This document shows positions 22,844-34,495 of a DNA stretch of 64,000 nt, piece after piece. Position 1 is the stretch's first letter. Every line of letters begins with the position of its first letter. The notes beneath the pieces were generated by a model. The model made no database searches and was not told the DNA's origin. It saw nothing but the letters and a program-made list of their open reading frames with translations. Source of the stretch: Phoenix dactylifera (lineage: Eukaryota; Streptophyta; Magnoliopsida; Arecales; Arecaceae); NCBI RefSeq assembly GCF_009389715.1, contig NC_052407.1:2151001-2215000 (forward strand), read 5' to 3'. Position numbers and translations under genes: made by a program.

Positions 22844-23609
22844 ATCTTCATAGCTATAAATGTATTGAGGCCTCCAAATATATTTATATTAGAACATATC
22901 TCTTACCTAAAAAAAATTATTATCTCTTTCCTTATTTATGCATTGAGGCCTCCAAATGTATTTATGTTGAGGCCTTTAAGTTCGCCTTAGGCCCTCCGAA
23001 TGCATTGAATTGCTCTTATGTCTGGGCATACACAATATCTCCTAAGATAACATATGTAGCCCTCTGCTGCCGATATCATGCATGCACCCAAAAGAAAAAT
23101 TTGAGCAGCCTCTTCATTCTATCGATCACTTTTAGTGGAGCCGCACAATTATATGGTAGAAGAACTTTTCATGAGCACGAAATGAGCACCACCTTTGTAT
23201 TACTCCTATATAAATCATTAGCCTTTTTTAAAAAAAAAATGTCAAAACTTCGAGTTATATATAAAGAAGGCAAGAACTTCACCTATTCTATAGCTCCTTG
23301 TATGATCATTAATTGTTCAAAAATGTTAAAAGCTTTTCATACGGACTGTAATAAATGTCTACAATCTTTGCAGGGAATACATTTATTCACAAATTACTCT
23401 TAGAAAGCCTTCATTAGAGATGGAAACTGCATTGAACTAGTCTCAAGTAGAGTTGTTAAGGAGAATTTGTTCCAGGTTCCTGGTTGAATCTTTTTGTAAG
23501 TTTCCAGGGTTCAGGATCTCTATTCTTTACATAATATTGCAATATGGAAATGGAATGCATTTAGGAAAATCTATTTAAAGTCTCTAATAAAATATTTAAC
23601 TATATATAG
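22844..23609. repeat. Segmental duplication, copy A, piece 3
   Basis: This piece matches about 57524-58275 of copy B. It includes attgaggcctccaaatg-type repeats and no recognisable gene. It ends with tatag, the left target-site duplication of the gag-only element. Confidence 0.93.
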
Positions 23610-25632
23610 TGTGAGACCCCGGAACTGGGCCCGGTCCATTTGACCGGCCCAGTCCCAGGTTTCGGCACATGGCACATGAGGCACCGGAATGGAAGGATCC
23701 ATCCTGAAGAAGGAGGAAGTCCTGTTTTTAGGGCTTCTTCTCCTTCTCTTTGAGGCCACCCGAGTCCTCTCTTCTTCCTCGTGCATCCGCCCAAGAGGAG
23801 GAGAGAGAGAGAGAGAGGGAGGGAGCCATTGAAGCCGGTCTTCTTTGATCCGGGTGGTTCCATTGCCGCCGGAGAGGAAAGAGCCGCCGAAGAGGGAGGA
23901 AGCCGCCGGATCTTCGCCGAGGCAGAGGTAAGGTTCCTAATTTCATTTCTCTGTTAAACCATTTGAAAAAAAAAGAAAGAAAGAAAGAAAGAAGAAGAGA
24001 GGGAAGAGGAGACTTACCCGTGTGCGGCCGCGAGCACCGCCGATGCTGCGGGTCCCCGCCGTGGGCTCTTCCTCTCTTGAGCTCTCTTTCTCCTCCATGG
24101 GAAGAAGGAGAGAGCCAGCGGACGTCTCCCGAGCTCGCCGACCTCCCTTCGTGGGAGAAGAAAGAAGAAGAGAGAAAGGGGGGGAAGGAGAAGAAGTCGG
24201 GAGAAGAGGAGGAGGAGAAAGAAAAAGAAAGAAGAAAGAAAGGGGGGAAGGAGGAAAAGAAGTCAGAGGAAGCTTCGGGAGAAGAAGGAGAAAAGAAAAA
24301 GAAAAGGGAAGGGAAGGAAAGAAAAGAAAAGAAAAAGAAAAGAAAAAGAAAAAAAAAGAAAAAAAAAGCAAGAAAAAAAAAGAAAAAAATAAATAAATAA
24401 ATAAAGGGAGAGGGTGGTTTACGGGTATGAACCCGAAATCGAACCCGAACCCGAACCCGAACACGGGGCGCTAGACACTTCTGCAGGGTCGGCCCTGGAA
24501 GAATGTTAAAATTTAAGTTTTATAAATATATATTGTGATGAATTTTAAAAGAAAAATATGATTTTTGGATATTAGGTTCTGCGAGAAATTTGTGAGATTA
24601 ATTGGATTTACTGTAGATCGTGTTCAATGTAAGTAATGAACTGCCTTCTCTAGACTCTTTATTTATACAATATTATTTTTGCATCGAATAAATTGTTAAT
24701 AAATTTATATGTGATTTATGAATTTTACGAGATGATGCTTTGAATGAAAAAATGGATATGTGAATTGGAATAATATTTTTCGGACTATTGTTATATTACT
24801 GTTTTTGCATCGTATATGCATATTTAGATCGAATTATGATATATCTACTATGTTACAAAAGAATTTTGATGTGCATCAAATTTAGAACTCTCAGCCTGGC
24901 TATGTTCTGGACCCTGCCAATAGGGGGTTATGCATTGGCAATTCTGGCCCCACCACAGGGTATAAGTGTGGTATTCTGGCCCACTCCGCAGGGTATAAGT
25001 GCGGTATTCTGGCCCACTCCGCAGGGTATAAGTGCGGTTCTGTTTCTGGCCTAGCCACAGGGTATAAGTGTGGTCGTAGCTAAAGGATGATGAGATGAAT
25101 GTGATTTGTTTCGAATCAGATTTATAATTATGTATATGGATATTTGAAAGATATAGATTTTAATGAATTTGTGCTTGAAAAGGAATTGATTATGTTATTA
25201 TGTTGAGTCATCGTAATTTGTATTTATATTTTATGTTATTATATGAATTGACTAGTTAAAGTGTTTATTACTTACTGGGCTGTCTAGCTCATTATACAAT
25301 TTCTTGTTGTTTTACAGATTCCGAGAACTAACCTATCGGGAATTTAAAATGAGAGAGCGACTAGAAGAACTGAAGCACAAGTTATCCTAGATTAGGCTTT
25401 ATTTAAATTAATGTTCTATCTTTATTGTTCCGCTGCGTTTTGAGAACTGTGAGACTTTATAATTTGTGTCAGTAAATGGAATAAGATTGCATTTATTTCA
25501 GCTGAATTATTTTAGTTATATAATTGAGATGTTTAGTTTAGATGCCTTGCATGCTCGTGGGGAGTGTTTCCTACGAGTGTGTGGCGGTTGGCTCGGACCT
25601 CCGGCTCGCGATCTCGAGCCGGGGGCGTGACA
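23610..25632 (+). repeat. 5' LTR of the gag-only element
   Basis: It is 2023 bp, TGTGAGACCCCGG to GGGGGCGTGACA. Inside are a long purine tract (about 24160-24395), a CCCGAA hexamer run (about 24435-24462), and tandem units with ggtataagtg at about 24955-25070. Confidence 0.95.
24940..25075 (+). repeat. Tandem ggtataagtg units in the LTR
   Basis: About four units of roughly 32-34 bp each join a tctggccc segment to cagggtataagtg. The pair recurs in the second LTR at about 28757-28885. Position and conservation suggest an LTR feature, function unknown. Confidence 0.75.
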
Positions 25633-25639
25633 ACTCTAA

Positions 25640-25651
25640 TGGTATCAGAGC
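25640..25651 (+). promoter_or_regulatory. Primer binding site of the gag-only element
   Basis: TGGTATCAGAGC lies seven bases after the 5' LTR and matches the initiator Met tRNA 3' end. Confidence 0.9.
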
Positions 25652-26099
25652 ATAATTGGATAAATTATGAGATAAGAAAATCTGACATGACATGAGTGTA
25701 GGTGGGTAGACACTAGGGACATTGGGACGTTAGTTTATGATGATTGTAACAACCATTCTATGTACTTGTAATGAACTGGTAAGCTTATTATTGGCATGCT
25801 GCTATCTGATAGACATAGGTCAAGAAGCCTTCACGTCGGACGAGAAAAACTACTCGCAGAGATACTAATAAGGCACCCAACCTGCAAAATGACAGCACAC
25901 CCCAACAAGTTGGTAACACCCCTCAGCAGGAGAGAGTCGTCAATCTTGCTAGTGATACTTAGACAGGACGACAAGAACCGGGCCTAGGCCAGGTTATGCA
26001 GACCATAGTGGGCCTTATGCAGATGCAACAGCAGGTGCAACAGCAGTTGCTCCAACAACAAGCGCAGTTGCCCCAGACACAACCACAGCAAGGACGAGG

Positions 26100-26960
26100 G
26101 GAACAGTGTGAACAGCGTAGCAGTATAGCTGAATTTAAGAGGCTGGCTCCTCCAGCTTTCAGTGGGACTACATAACCGTTGGAAGCAGACAATTGGCTTA
26201 CAGAGATGGAAAAAGCATTTGCTGTCTTGAGATGCCAGGATGATGAAAAGATTTTGTTTGCATCATACATGATGCAAGGTGAGGCATTCAACTGGTGGCG
26301 GATGTTGAAACATAAATATGAGCAGGATAGGGAGCCACTCACTTGGGAAAAATTTCGAGGAGCATTTTATGATAAGTATTTTCCTCGGAGTGTAAGGACG
26401 CAAAAAGAGCAGGAGTTTATTCATCTAAAGCAAAGGAATATGACTGTTGCAGAATACGAAGCTAAATTTACCGAGCTAGCCAAATTTGTTCCAAAGTTAG
26501 TCGAGGATGAGCTAGATCGAGTGCATAAATTTGAGATGGGACTAAAGACTGAAATTAGAAAACAAGTGGTATGAATTGACTACCTATGCAGCTGTGGTAA
26601 ATAAGGCTTTAATAATTGAAAGGGAAGTTAATGATGAACGGTTGGAAAGGAAAAGAAATCAAAAGAAGAGGAATAGATCGAATGAATTTCAGGGGCAGAG
26701 CAATGAAAATGCCGAAAGTTCAAACACTAAGCAGGTAAATATCAATACACTAAGCAGGTAAATATCAATAAATGTTCTAGATGTGGTAAGGCTCATGCTG
26801 ACAAGGATTGCCATTGGAACACCGGTGCCTATTTTAGATGTGGTAAGATAGGTCATAAAATTGCAGACTGCCCACAAAGAAACAAGAATAGATCTACTCA
26901 GGCAATGGAAGGAAGCCAGGGGCCAAAGACTCAAGGAAGAGTATTTGCACTTACACAGCA
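26100..26960 (+). pseudogene. Ty3/gypsy-type gag with two zinc knuckles, broken
   Basis: The retrotransposon gag domain includes DNWLTEMEKAFAVL, MMQGEAFNWWR, WEKFRGAFYDKYFP and EYEAKFTELAKFVP motifs, the classic gypsy gag pattern. An in-frame stop lies upstream of the long frame near 26173-26175, and a second TGA near 26572-26574 separates the core from the basic linker. Two CCHC-like knuckles follow after about 26770 (CSRCGKAHADKDCHW, then YFRCGKIGHKIADC), where the second has lost its first Cys. No protease follows. The non-autonomous element keeps only the particle protein. Confidence 0.88.
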
Positions 26961-27412
26961 AGATGCACAGGCTTCTGATGTGTTGACGACAGGTATTAAT
27001 CTAGTCCCAATATTTATTTCTATTTATTGTTTTGCCATGCCCACTGCTCTTTGTTAGACAACTCATTATGCTACTAGAAAAGATTCAATAGTTACATAAC
27101 ATTTTTTTGATTGATTGTCAAAAGAAGAATATAAACTTTTAACTTTCGAAAGTGTTCACACGGAATAAGACATAATAATGAATGTACCAACAAGCAAGTA
27201 ATTCTGGAAAAAAAAAGAAAAAAAAATTTAGACTTGACACGGGTATGTTGAGGTTTAAATCAGAATGTGCAGAGAAAATGTGGTGAATGAAATTATTTGA
27301 AATTGGTCCGACAAGACGACTTTGATTTGAAGAGTGTTATGACTTAGTTTGGAAGAAGTATAATCTACTCTTGAACTACATGTACGAAAATTTCGTGGAC
27401 GAAATTTCTTTT
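26961..27412 (+). other. Internal non-coding stretch of the gag-only element
   Basis: No pol motif is present in any frame. The DNA is AT-rich with one aaaaaa-rich run near 27210-27230. This absence defines the element as gag-only. Confidence 0.7.
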
Positions 27413-27425
27413 AAGGGAGGAAGGA
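27413..27425 (+). promoter_or_regulatory. Polypurine tract of the gag-only element
   Basis: AAGGGAGGAAGGA lies immediately before the 3' LTR start (TGTGAGACC). Confidence 0.88.
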
Positions 27426-29441
27426 TGTGAGACCCCGGAACTGGGCCCGATCCATTTGACCGGCCCATTCCCAGGTTTCGGCCTCACGTGCGTGGCACGT
27501 GAGGCACCGGGATGGAAGGATCCATCCTGAAGAAGGAGGAAGCCCTGTTTTTAGGGCTTCTTCTCCTTCTCTTTGAGGCCACCCGAGTCCTCTCTTCTTC
27601 CTCGTGCAGCCGCCCAAGAGGGGGGGAGAGAGAGAGAGGGAGGGAGCCATTGAAGCCGGTCTTCTTTGATCCGGGTGGTTCCATTACCGCCGGAGAGGAA
27701 AGAGCCGCCGAAGAGGGAGGAAGCCGCCGGATCTTCGCCGAGGCAGAGGTAAGGTTCCTAATTTCATTTCTCTGTTAAACCATTTGAAAAAGAAAGAAAG
27801 AAAGAAAGAAAGAAGAAGAGAGGGAAGAGGAGACTTACCCGTGTGCGGCCGCGAGCACCGCCGATGCTGCGGGTCCCCGCCGCGGGCTCTTCCTCTCTTG
27901 AGCTCTCTTTCTCCTCCATGGGAAGAAGGAGAGAGCCAGCGGACGTCTCCCGAGCTCGCCAACCTCCCTTCATGGGAGAAGAAAGAAGAAGAGAGAAAGG
28001 GGGGGAAGGAGAAGAAGTCGGGAGAAGAGGAGGAGGAGAAAGAAAAAGAAAGAAGAAAGAAAGGGGGGAAGGAGGAAAAGAAGTCAGAGGAAGCTTCGGG
28101 AGAAGAAGGAGAAAAGAAAAAGAAAAGGGAAGGGAAGGAAAGAAAAGAAAAGAAAAAGAAAAGAAAAAGAAAATAAAAGAAAAAAAAGCAAGAAAAAGAA
28201 AAGAAAAAAATAAATAAATAAATAAAGGGAGAGGGTGGTTTACGGGTATGAACCCGAAACCGAACCCGAACCCAGGGCGCTAGACACTTCTGCAGGGTCG
28301 GCCCTGGGAGAATGTTAAAATTTAAGTTTTATAAATATATATTGTGATGAATTTTAAAAGAAAAATATGATTTTTGGATATTAGGTTCTGCGAAAAATTT
28401 GTGAGATTAATTGGATTTACTGTGGATCGCGTTCAATGTAAGTAATGAACTGCCTTCTCTAGACTCTTCATTTATATAATATTATTTTTGCATCGAATAA
28501 ATTGTTAATGAATTTATATGTGATTTATGAATTTTACGAGATGATGCTTTGAATGAAAAAATGGATATGTGAATTGGAATAATATTTTTCGTACTATTGT
28601 TATATTACTGTTTTTGCATCGTATATGCATATTTAGATCGGATTATGATATATCCACTATGTTACAAAAGAATTTTGATGTGCATCAAATTTAGAACTCT
28701 CAGCCTGGCTATGTTCTGGACCCTGCCAATAGGGGGTTATGCATTGGCAATTCTGGCCCCACCACAGGGTATAAGTGTGGTATTCTGGCCCACTCCGCAG
28801 GATATAAGTGCGGTATTCTGGCCCACTCCGCAGGATATAAGTGCGGTTCTATTTCTGGCCTAGCCACAGGGTATAAGTGTGGTCGTAGCTAAAGGATGAT
28901 GAGATGAATGTAATTTGTTTCGAATCAGATTTATAATTATGTATATGGATATTTGAAAGATATGAATTTTAATAAATTTGTGCTTGAAAAGGAATTGATA
29001 TTGTTATTATGTTGAGTCATCGTAATTTGTATTTATATTTTATGTTATTATATGAATTGACTAGTTAAGGTGTTTATTACTTATTGGGCTGTCTAGCTCA
29101 TTATACAATTTCTTGTTGTTTTACAGATTCCGAGAACTAACCTATCGGAGATTTAAAATGGGAGAGCGACTAGAAGAACTGAAGCACAAGTTATCCTAGA
29201 TTAGGCTTTATTTAAATTAATGTTCTATCTTTATTGTTCCGCTGCGTTTTGAGAGCTGTGAGACTTTATAATTTGTGTCAGTAAATGGAATAAGATTGCA
29301 TTTATTTCAGCTGAATTATTTTAGTTATATAATTGAGATGTTTAATTTAGATGCCTTGCATGCTCGTGGGGAGTGTTTCCTACAAGTGTGCGGCGGTTGG
29401 CTCGGACCTCCGGCTCGCGATCTCGGGCCGGGGGCGTGACA
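27426..29441 (+). repeat. 3' LTR of the gag-only element
   Basis: It is 2016 bp and differs from the 5' LTR mainly by short indels (near 27480-27500 and in the purine tract) and scattered transitions. The CCCGAA run is shorter here. Confidence 0.95.
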
Positions 29442-29880
29442 TATAGATCTTCAAGTTTGAGTTCTACATATGGATTCCAAAAATTCAAGGATATTATCAT
29501 CGTTCCCTATTACTAGTCGTGATGCAGTTTTACTCATTTCATATTCAGTGAGATGTGTGGCGGCACGACCACTATTTTGCTATATTTATGTTGACAAAAG
29601 ATCGTGTTTGAATCTTTAATTTGCTAAAGGTTTCTAAAGTTCAAACTATGATAATATTTTGTCGAATATGTTAGATGCCAATTGTTCGGCGTTCTTGTAT
29701 AAATCTCTAATTTCTAATTTGTCTTGGAGATTCAAATTCAACCTAGAGACCTTGCACAGATCCATCATTAATGTTCAATGAGGTATGCAAATATTATTTA
29801 TATTTCCTATATGAATCTTTTATTTTCCTATGGGTCTGTTGCCCTAAATGAGCTTTTAAGATTCAATTATGTACATGTCT
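29442..29880. repeat. Segmental duplication, copy A, piece 4 (right end)
   Basis: This piece matches about 58276-58735 of copy B, with a 20-30 base deletion near 29478. Similarity ends near 29880, where copy B meets the LTR of another copia element, so the true right boundary of the duplication may be hidden by that insertion. Confidence 0.9.
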
Positions 29881-31065
29881 CCTAGTTGGTAAGAAAGCAC
29901 ATCCTACTTTCTTTTAGTTCCAGCATTGCGACAAATTAAATGCTGCCATAATTCTAAGAACACTACATGATTTATCTATTAATTTCAGATTGTGATGGAA
30001 AAAAAAAATTGTGATGTAAAAAATGAACAATTTATCAGCTTTCCACAATTGAAAGTGGGAATACTAGACAAATGATTTGTAATCTCCTCGGGATGGAAAC
30101 TATTTATAGTATATGTTATAGGGAAAATATATCCATTCATATTAGAAAAACACGTGAGCTTCATGCACCGACATGGACACCCGATCTTGGACACCCAATC
30201 TAACGTTGCAATGAAACATGTTGTTGACCGTGACCAGTGAGAGAAGTGGAACACGACTTTTGCTGGATCCATGAAAAATCCTGGCCAAGTAAGGTGCCAG
30301 CATGGGATCGTAGTTGGATCCTTCGCACCCATCGCCGTTGGACCATGCACGGATGATTCATACAATTCTAATACAGATATATTTAATAAAATCAGAAAAT
30401 AATAAATTTCGAAATACTTTAAACAGCTCCGCTTCTCTAATCCACAAGATGTTCTAAAATAACTAGCCACTTACGATGCCATCCAGTAAATACATCTTTC
30501 TTTCACGTGAAGGATAGAACCACGTTCCTTGAGCAAGTGGGTAACGAAAACTCCATAGAAATAACTACGTTCAAAAGGTTTTTGTGTGACAAGGCCCTGA
30601 AAGAATTACTTCACTCCATATCGTAAGCATATCCAAAGATCTTCATGTAGTCCAAACCCAGGGTAAGTTGAGCTGAGCATGATGCATACGTGCACACATG
30701 TCGCGTATAAAAAGCTCGTGCGAACCAGGGGAAACTTCCATTTTAAGTTATATAATTTTACTTATATTAATATATAATTAAAGTACCCTCTCGATTATCG
30801 CTTACAACAACTCTATGCACGCATCTATCAGCATCCAGCAACTTGGCATATCCCCAAAACTTCCACTTTTTTTCGACAACTGGAAAGAGAGAAGGGAGAA
30901 AGGTGGGAGCGAGAGAGAAAGGGAAGCCCCTACGAGTGAGTGCTGGCCAAAAAACTTACAAATTCAGAATACCATATATACGTCTATACAAATATTAGGA
31001 TGAGGAATATTATAGAGGAGGAGACGGGGTGGGGGAGACGGTGGAGAGAGAGATGAGTCGAATGA

Positions 31066-31103
<38 letters not shown>

Positions 31104-31147
31104 TAAGGGTGCAAGAGCTGAGGATGAGGATGAGGATGAGGATGAGG

Positions 31148-31178
<31 letters not shown>

Positions 31179-32402
31179 GAAAATTATAAAAAGGCTTCAT
31201 ACCCGGCTGTCAGGGGGGCTTGATAGTAAAAACTGAAAGGACAGAGAGGAGAGAGAAAGAGCGCCGTTTGCGGGCACGCTGGTCGAGAAAATTATAACAA
31301 AGATTCATAACCCTGCCACAGAAGACTAGTGCGTCTCGCACCGTCCCTCTCCCCGTGTGAAAAGCCAGGGGAATAATCTCGAACAGGTCATCCCTATTTA
31401 GCGGCAACAATATTTTAATTGTCCGCAGGTAAATAAGATAATAACAGGCGATGCCCATGATTGACCTAAGAAAATTGTTGGTTTGATTCCTCCAGCTAAC
31501 AGTTTGAAATGGGGGCAGCAGTGGGACCCATGGAATGGACGGCTTTGATGTGGTTTTTTTGGTGCTGAGAATTTGAGAAGAAAAAAAAAAAACCATGGCT
31601 GATGGTGGTTGTGGTGGTGCTACCATATGCTTAAACTTATGAAGTAGATGGAGCCAGTTGGGTCGAGTAGACAACCTATTTGATCACATAACTATAAGCT
31701 TATACCTGTAATTAATGAAATTATAGCTACTATATGAATAGAAAAAGTTTATAGCTTATTCTCTTTCGATCTAGTTTTTGATTCAGATGGAAAGAATCCC
31801 GGTGTACATTAATAACTACAATATATTCTAATAAAAAATAGTTCATACCCAAATCCAATTAATTGAAGGTTTACAAACAAAACATACAAAAATAACCGTC
31901 TATTATAATTTTTACATAATATATGTACTTTAAAACTTGCACCTTTTAGATCGGGTCGGGTCGGGTGAAATTGACACTCTTACTTTCGGATCTGTGTGGT
32001 GGGTGATCGAACAGTGCATGAGCATGAAAGAAGGTGAATCTTTCTTGCAACCGTGTTCCTCGAACAAGCTAATAGTAGATTCTTATATTCTCAAATATGT
32101 GGGATAAATTAAAGCATCCATTAATTTGTTCCAACTACTATAAGTTTAATAGAAATGACCGCTAAAAGGTTCTTCTCAATCTATATCGTGATTATGTCTA
32201 GAAAATCTTCATGTCCAAACCTAGATCAAGTCGAGCACTTCTTCTGAACATAATTGATACGTGCACATATTCCACATGAAGAAGAAACTTCCATTTTAAG
32301 TTATATAATTTGATTTTCATTAATATATCAGAATCCTATTCAGTTGGATTATACAACCCAAAACCTTTTAGGCCGAGCCTAAAAGATCGCAAGAACGACT
32401 TA
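29881..32402. other. Intergenic DNA without a recognised gene
   Basis: No ORF here resembles a known protein. About 30500-30770 resembles about 32040-32335 (shared segments near catacgtgcacacat and aaacttccattttaag). About 30780-30850 resembles 44010-44085 downstream of the transporter gene. Microsatellites occupy 31070-31180. Confidence 0.6.
31072..31180. repeat. Compound microsatellite
   Basis: This contains a GA run (about 31072-31099), a GATGAG-type hexamer run (about 31120-31148), a TG run (about 31149-31162) and a second GA run up to about 31178. Confidence 0.9.
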
Positions 32403-33138
32403 CGCCCCATTTGGAGGAACTATTGGCTGTAGAACTTTTAGAAGTAGAACTTTTGAAAGTAGAGCTTTTATAAAAACTGTTTGCTGTTTGGTAACTACAT
32501 TTCTAAAGTGCTGTGAAACTTTAATATGTGTTTGGTAAACAAACTGAGAAAGTACTTTTGGTATAATAAAATGACCATAAAGAACATTATATAATATTAT
32601 ACAACATAGCATAATAAAATATAATATGTATTAATACATAAATATATGATATAGCATAATATTAATGTAATGTAATATAATATTATTATAATATAGTAAT
32701 ATAAATACTGTATACTGTAGCATAATGATTTAATATAATATTAAATTATTTAACACAACATATCAATGTATTATGAATATAATGTAAATATTATATTCAT
32801 AGTATAATACAATAATAAAGGAATAAAATATTATAATTATTAGCATAAATTAAATTTTCATCCTCTCGATAACTATGGTATAATATAAAGGAACAATTTG
32901 TATAGTTATTATATTTTATTATGAGTATTTTGGTTTGAAAAGAAAAAAATATTATAACTCAAAACAGCTTTCCGACAATTTTTGAAAGTATTTTTTCGGA
33001 AGAAGCTCCAAAAAAGCTGTTTAGATTTTTGAAAAAGCTAAAACAGCTCTTCGAAAATTTTACCAAACATCCTTTTTTTTTTTTTTTTTAATCTAAAATT
33101 ACTTTTGGCCCTCCAAAATTTTTTCCAAATGGGGCTTA
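32400..33138. mobile_element. Tourist-like MITE
   Basis: The inverted ends are GCCCCATTTGGA at 32404 and its exact reverse complement ending at 33135. TTA repeats flank the unit (32400-32402 and 33136-33138). It is about 733 bp, AT-rich inside, with no ORF. The GGCCC-TTTGG style ends and TTA target duplication match Tourist/PIF-Harbinger MITEs. Confidence 0.75.
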
Positions 33139-33142
33139 TAAG

Positions 33143-33522
33143 GCTATAATTGTTGCTTTTTTTTTTTTTTTGGTAAAAAATAGGAGGGGAGGGGGAGGGA
33201 CCAGCCCACCCACGTAGCAGCCCCATTACTAGGCCCCCCTTCCACTAGGGAATGTTCGATACAGGTCGCAGGTTTCGCGTGCCTTCCCCGACCCGTGGGC
33301 TCACCCCACTGGGTTCACCGCCTCACGTGTGGGTACGTCACCCCAGCGCCACCTTGGTACAAGTGGAAGGAAAGCATAACCGCCAACAAGCCAGCCGAGC
33401 GTGGGGCATCCGGTCCCCTAATTTAATCGACGCCCGCGCGTTTCGAACCCGGGCAACTTGGGCGGAATTATCGCCCCCTTACCACCAGGCTACTACCTTG
33501 GTGGCGCTATAATTGTTGCTTT
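33143..33522 (-). mobile_element. tRNA-derived SINE with 17-bp target-site duplication
   Basis: The repeat GCTATAATTGTTGCTTT occurs at 33143-33159 and 33506-33522. Between them the minus strand begins with a tRNA-like head: an A-box-like ccaaggtagtagcctgg stretch and a B-box ggttcgaaacgcg. It ends in a poly-A tail (T run on the plus strand after 33157). This is the structure of a plant SINE moved by a LINE. It lies five bases right of the MITE. A related SINE is at about 54500-54925. Confidence 0.88.
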
Positions 33523-33899
33523 CGCTAGCAAATTTGGCCCACTTTTGCCGACGTAATTCTACCGGAGCACACGAGTACAGCTCCACGAATGAATTCGCTG
33601 CAGTGCACACCTCGTGAATGGCCGACCCCGGCCACCGAAAATTCAATCGCACGCTTCCGTGTCGAGGTACAATGTAAGGTTAAACTCGTATGTGGGGCAT
33701 AGCATAACTGAACTCTAAATTGTTGGATCAATAAAATCTAAATACATATACCTTATCAACCAAACGTCCGTATCCCATTCTTCCTATGCAGATTTTTATA
33801 ATCCCTAATCATTATAGTCTCTCGGGGATATCTTACCCGCTTCCTCCGATCCCTTCTAGAAGCCCAGTCAATGCACGCTCCACATCCCCATGTGGACTC

Positions 33900-34158
33900 C
33901 AAAGCTCGCCTTGGATACCTTCTCACTTCCCCTCTTTTTTCTTTTTTTTTTGTGGTCAACGGCAAATTATAACTCACTTCCCCTCTCCATGCACTATTAG
34001 TTTTATAAAACTCACAACTGTAGACCCCTAAGCTCGCCTTGTATACCTTCTCACTTCCCCTCTTTTTTTTTTTTTTTTTTTTTTCAAAACGGCAAATTAT
34101 AACTCACTTCCCCTCTCCATGCACTATTAGTTTTATAAAACTTACAACTGTAGACCCC
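33900..34158. repeat. Tandem duplication upstream of the transporter gene fragment
   Basis: Two units of about 128 bp (about 33902-34028 and 34030-34157) share the aagctcgccttg start, a pyrimidine run, acggcaaattataactcac and the end actgtagacccct. They differ mainly in poly-T length. Confidence 0.85.
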
Positions 34159-34490
34159 TATTGTGCGTGCAAAGGGAACGGTAGACACTCATTCAATCTT
34201 GTCCTATAGCTATTTGGAGTTGGCTTTTTGTTAGGAGGAAAAAGAAAAAGAAAAAAAAGAAATAGTGTCCGCCGGGGGAAAATGGCGACGAATTCAGATT
34301 GGAGGTGCAGGTGGTTTGGAGCATATGGTTCATGTTCTTTGCGTCATTCCTGATTGTGGCGGTCTCCGACGCCACCTACATATTCGGCATCTACTCCAGC
34401 GACCTCAAGATGTCCTTGGGATATTATGACCAATCGACCCTCAACACCCTGTCCTCCTTCAAGGATCTTGGAACAATGTCGGCATCCCAA
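34150..34490 (+). pseudogene. Truncated 5' copy of the NFD4-like transporter gene
   Basis: This fragment aligns with 41855-42190, covering the end of the promoter, the 5' UTR and about the first 70 codons of the intact gene. The start codon is destroyed (atggtg became atagtg). Small indels follow, but RWFMFFASFL-like and TYIFGIYSSDLK sequences remain recognisable. Homology stops abruptly near 34485. It was probably made by a local duplication, later separated from the parent gene by the LINE. Confidence 0.9.
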
Positions 34491-34495
34491 TATCA

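Larger units (their letters stand above)
23610..29441 (+). mobile_element. Gag-only gypsy-type LTR element (TR-GAG-like)
   Basis: The element is 5832 bp with TSD tatag at 23605-23609 and 29442-29446, and an empty site in copy B near 58275. Two LTRs of about 2 kb flank only 1.79 kb of internal DNA. That DNA holds a primer site, a Ty3/gypsy-type gag with two zinc knuckles, and a polypurine tract, with no protease, RT, RNase H or integrase. Terminal-repeat elements with a gag domain are a described class of non-autonomous plant retrotransposons that use proteins supplied in trans. The LTRs are very similar apart from small indels in purine and microsatellite runs, so insertion seems recent. Confidence 0.9.

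Noticed and set aside
23943..24464. Lys/Glu/Arg-rich and Phe/Leu-rich ORFs, repeated at 27764-28217
   Set aside because: They are low-complexity translations of the purine tract in the LTRs.
24430..24465. Interstitial telomere repeat
   Set aside because: The unit is CCCGAA, not the plant telomere TTTAGGG.
29985..30470. 161-codon minus-strand ORF
   Set aside because: No recognisable domain or family resemblance, AT-rich flanks, no splice or promoter support.
31072..31180. Regulatory array
   Set aside because: It is a simple compound microsatellite of GA, GATGAG and TG units.
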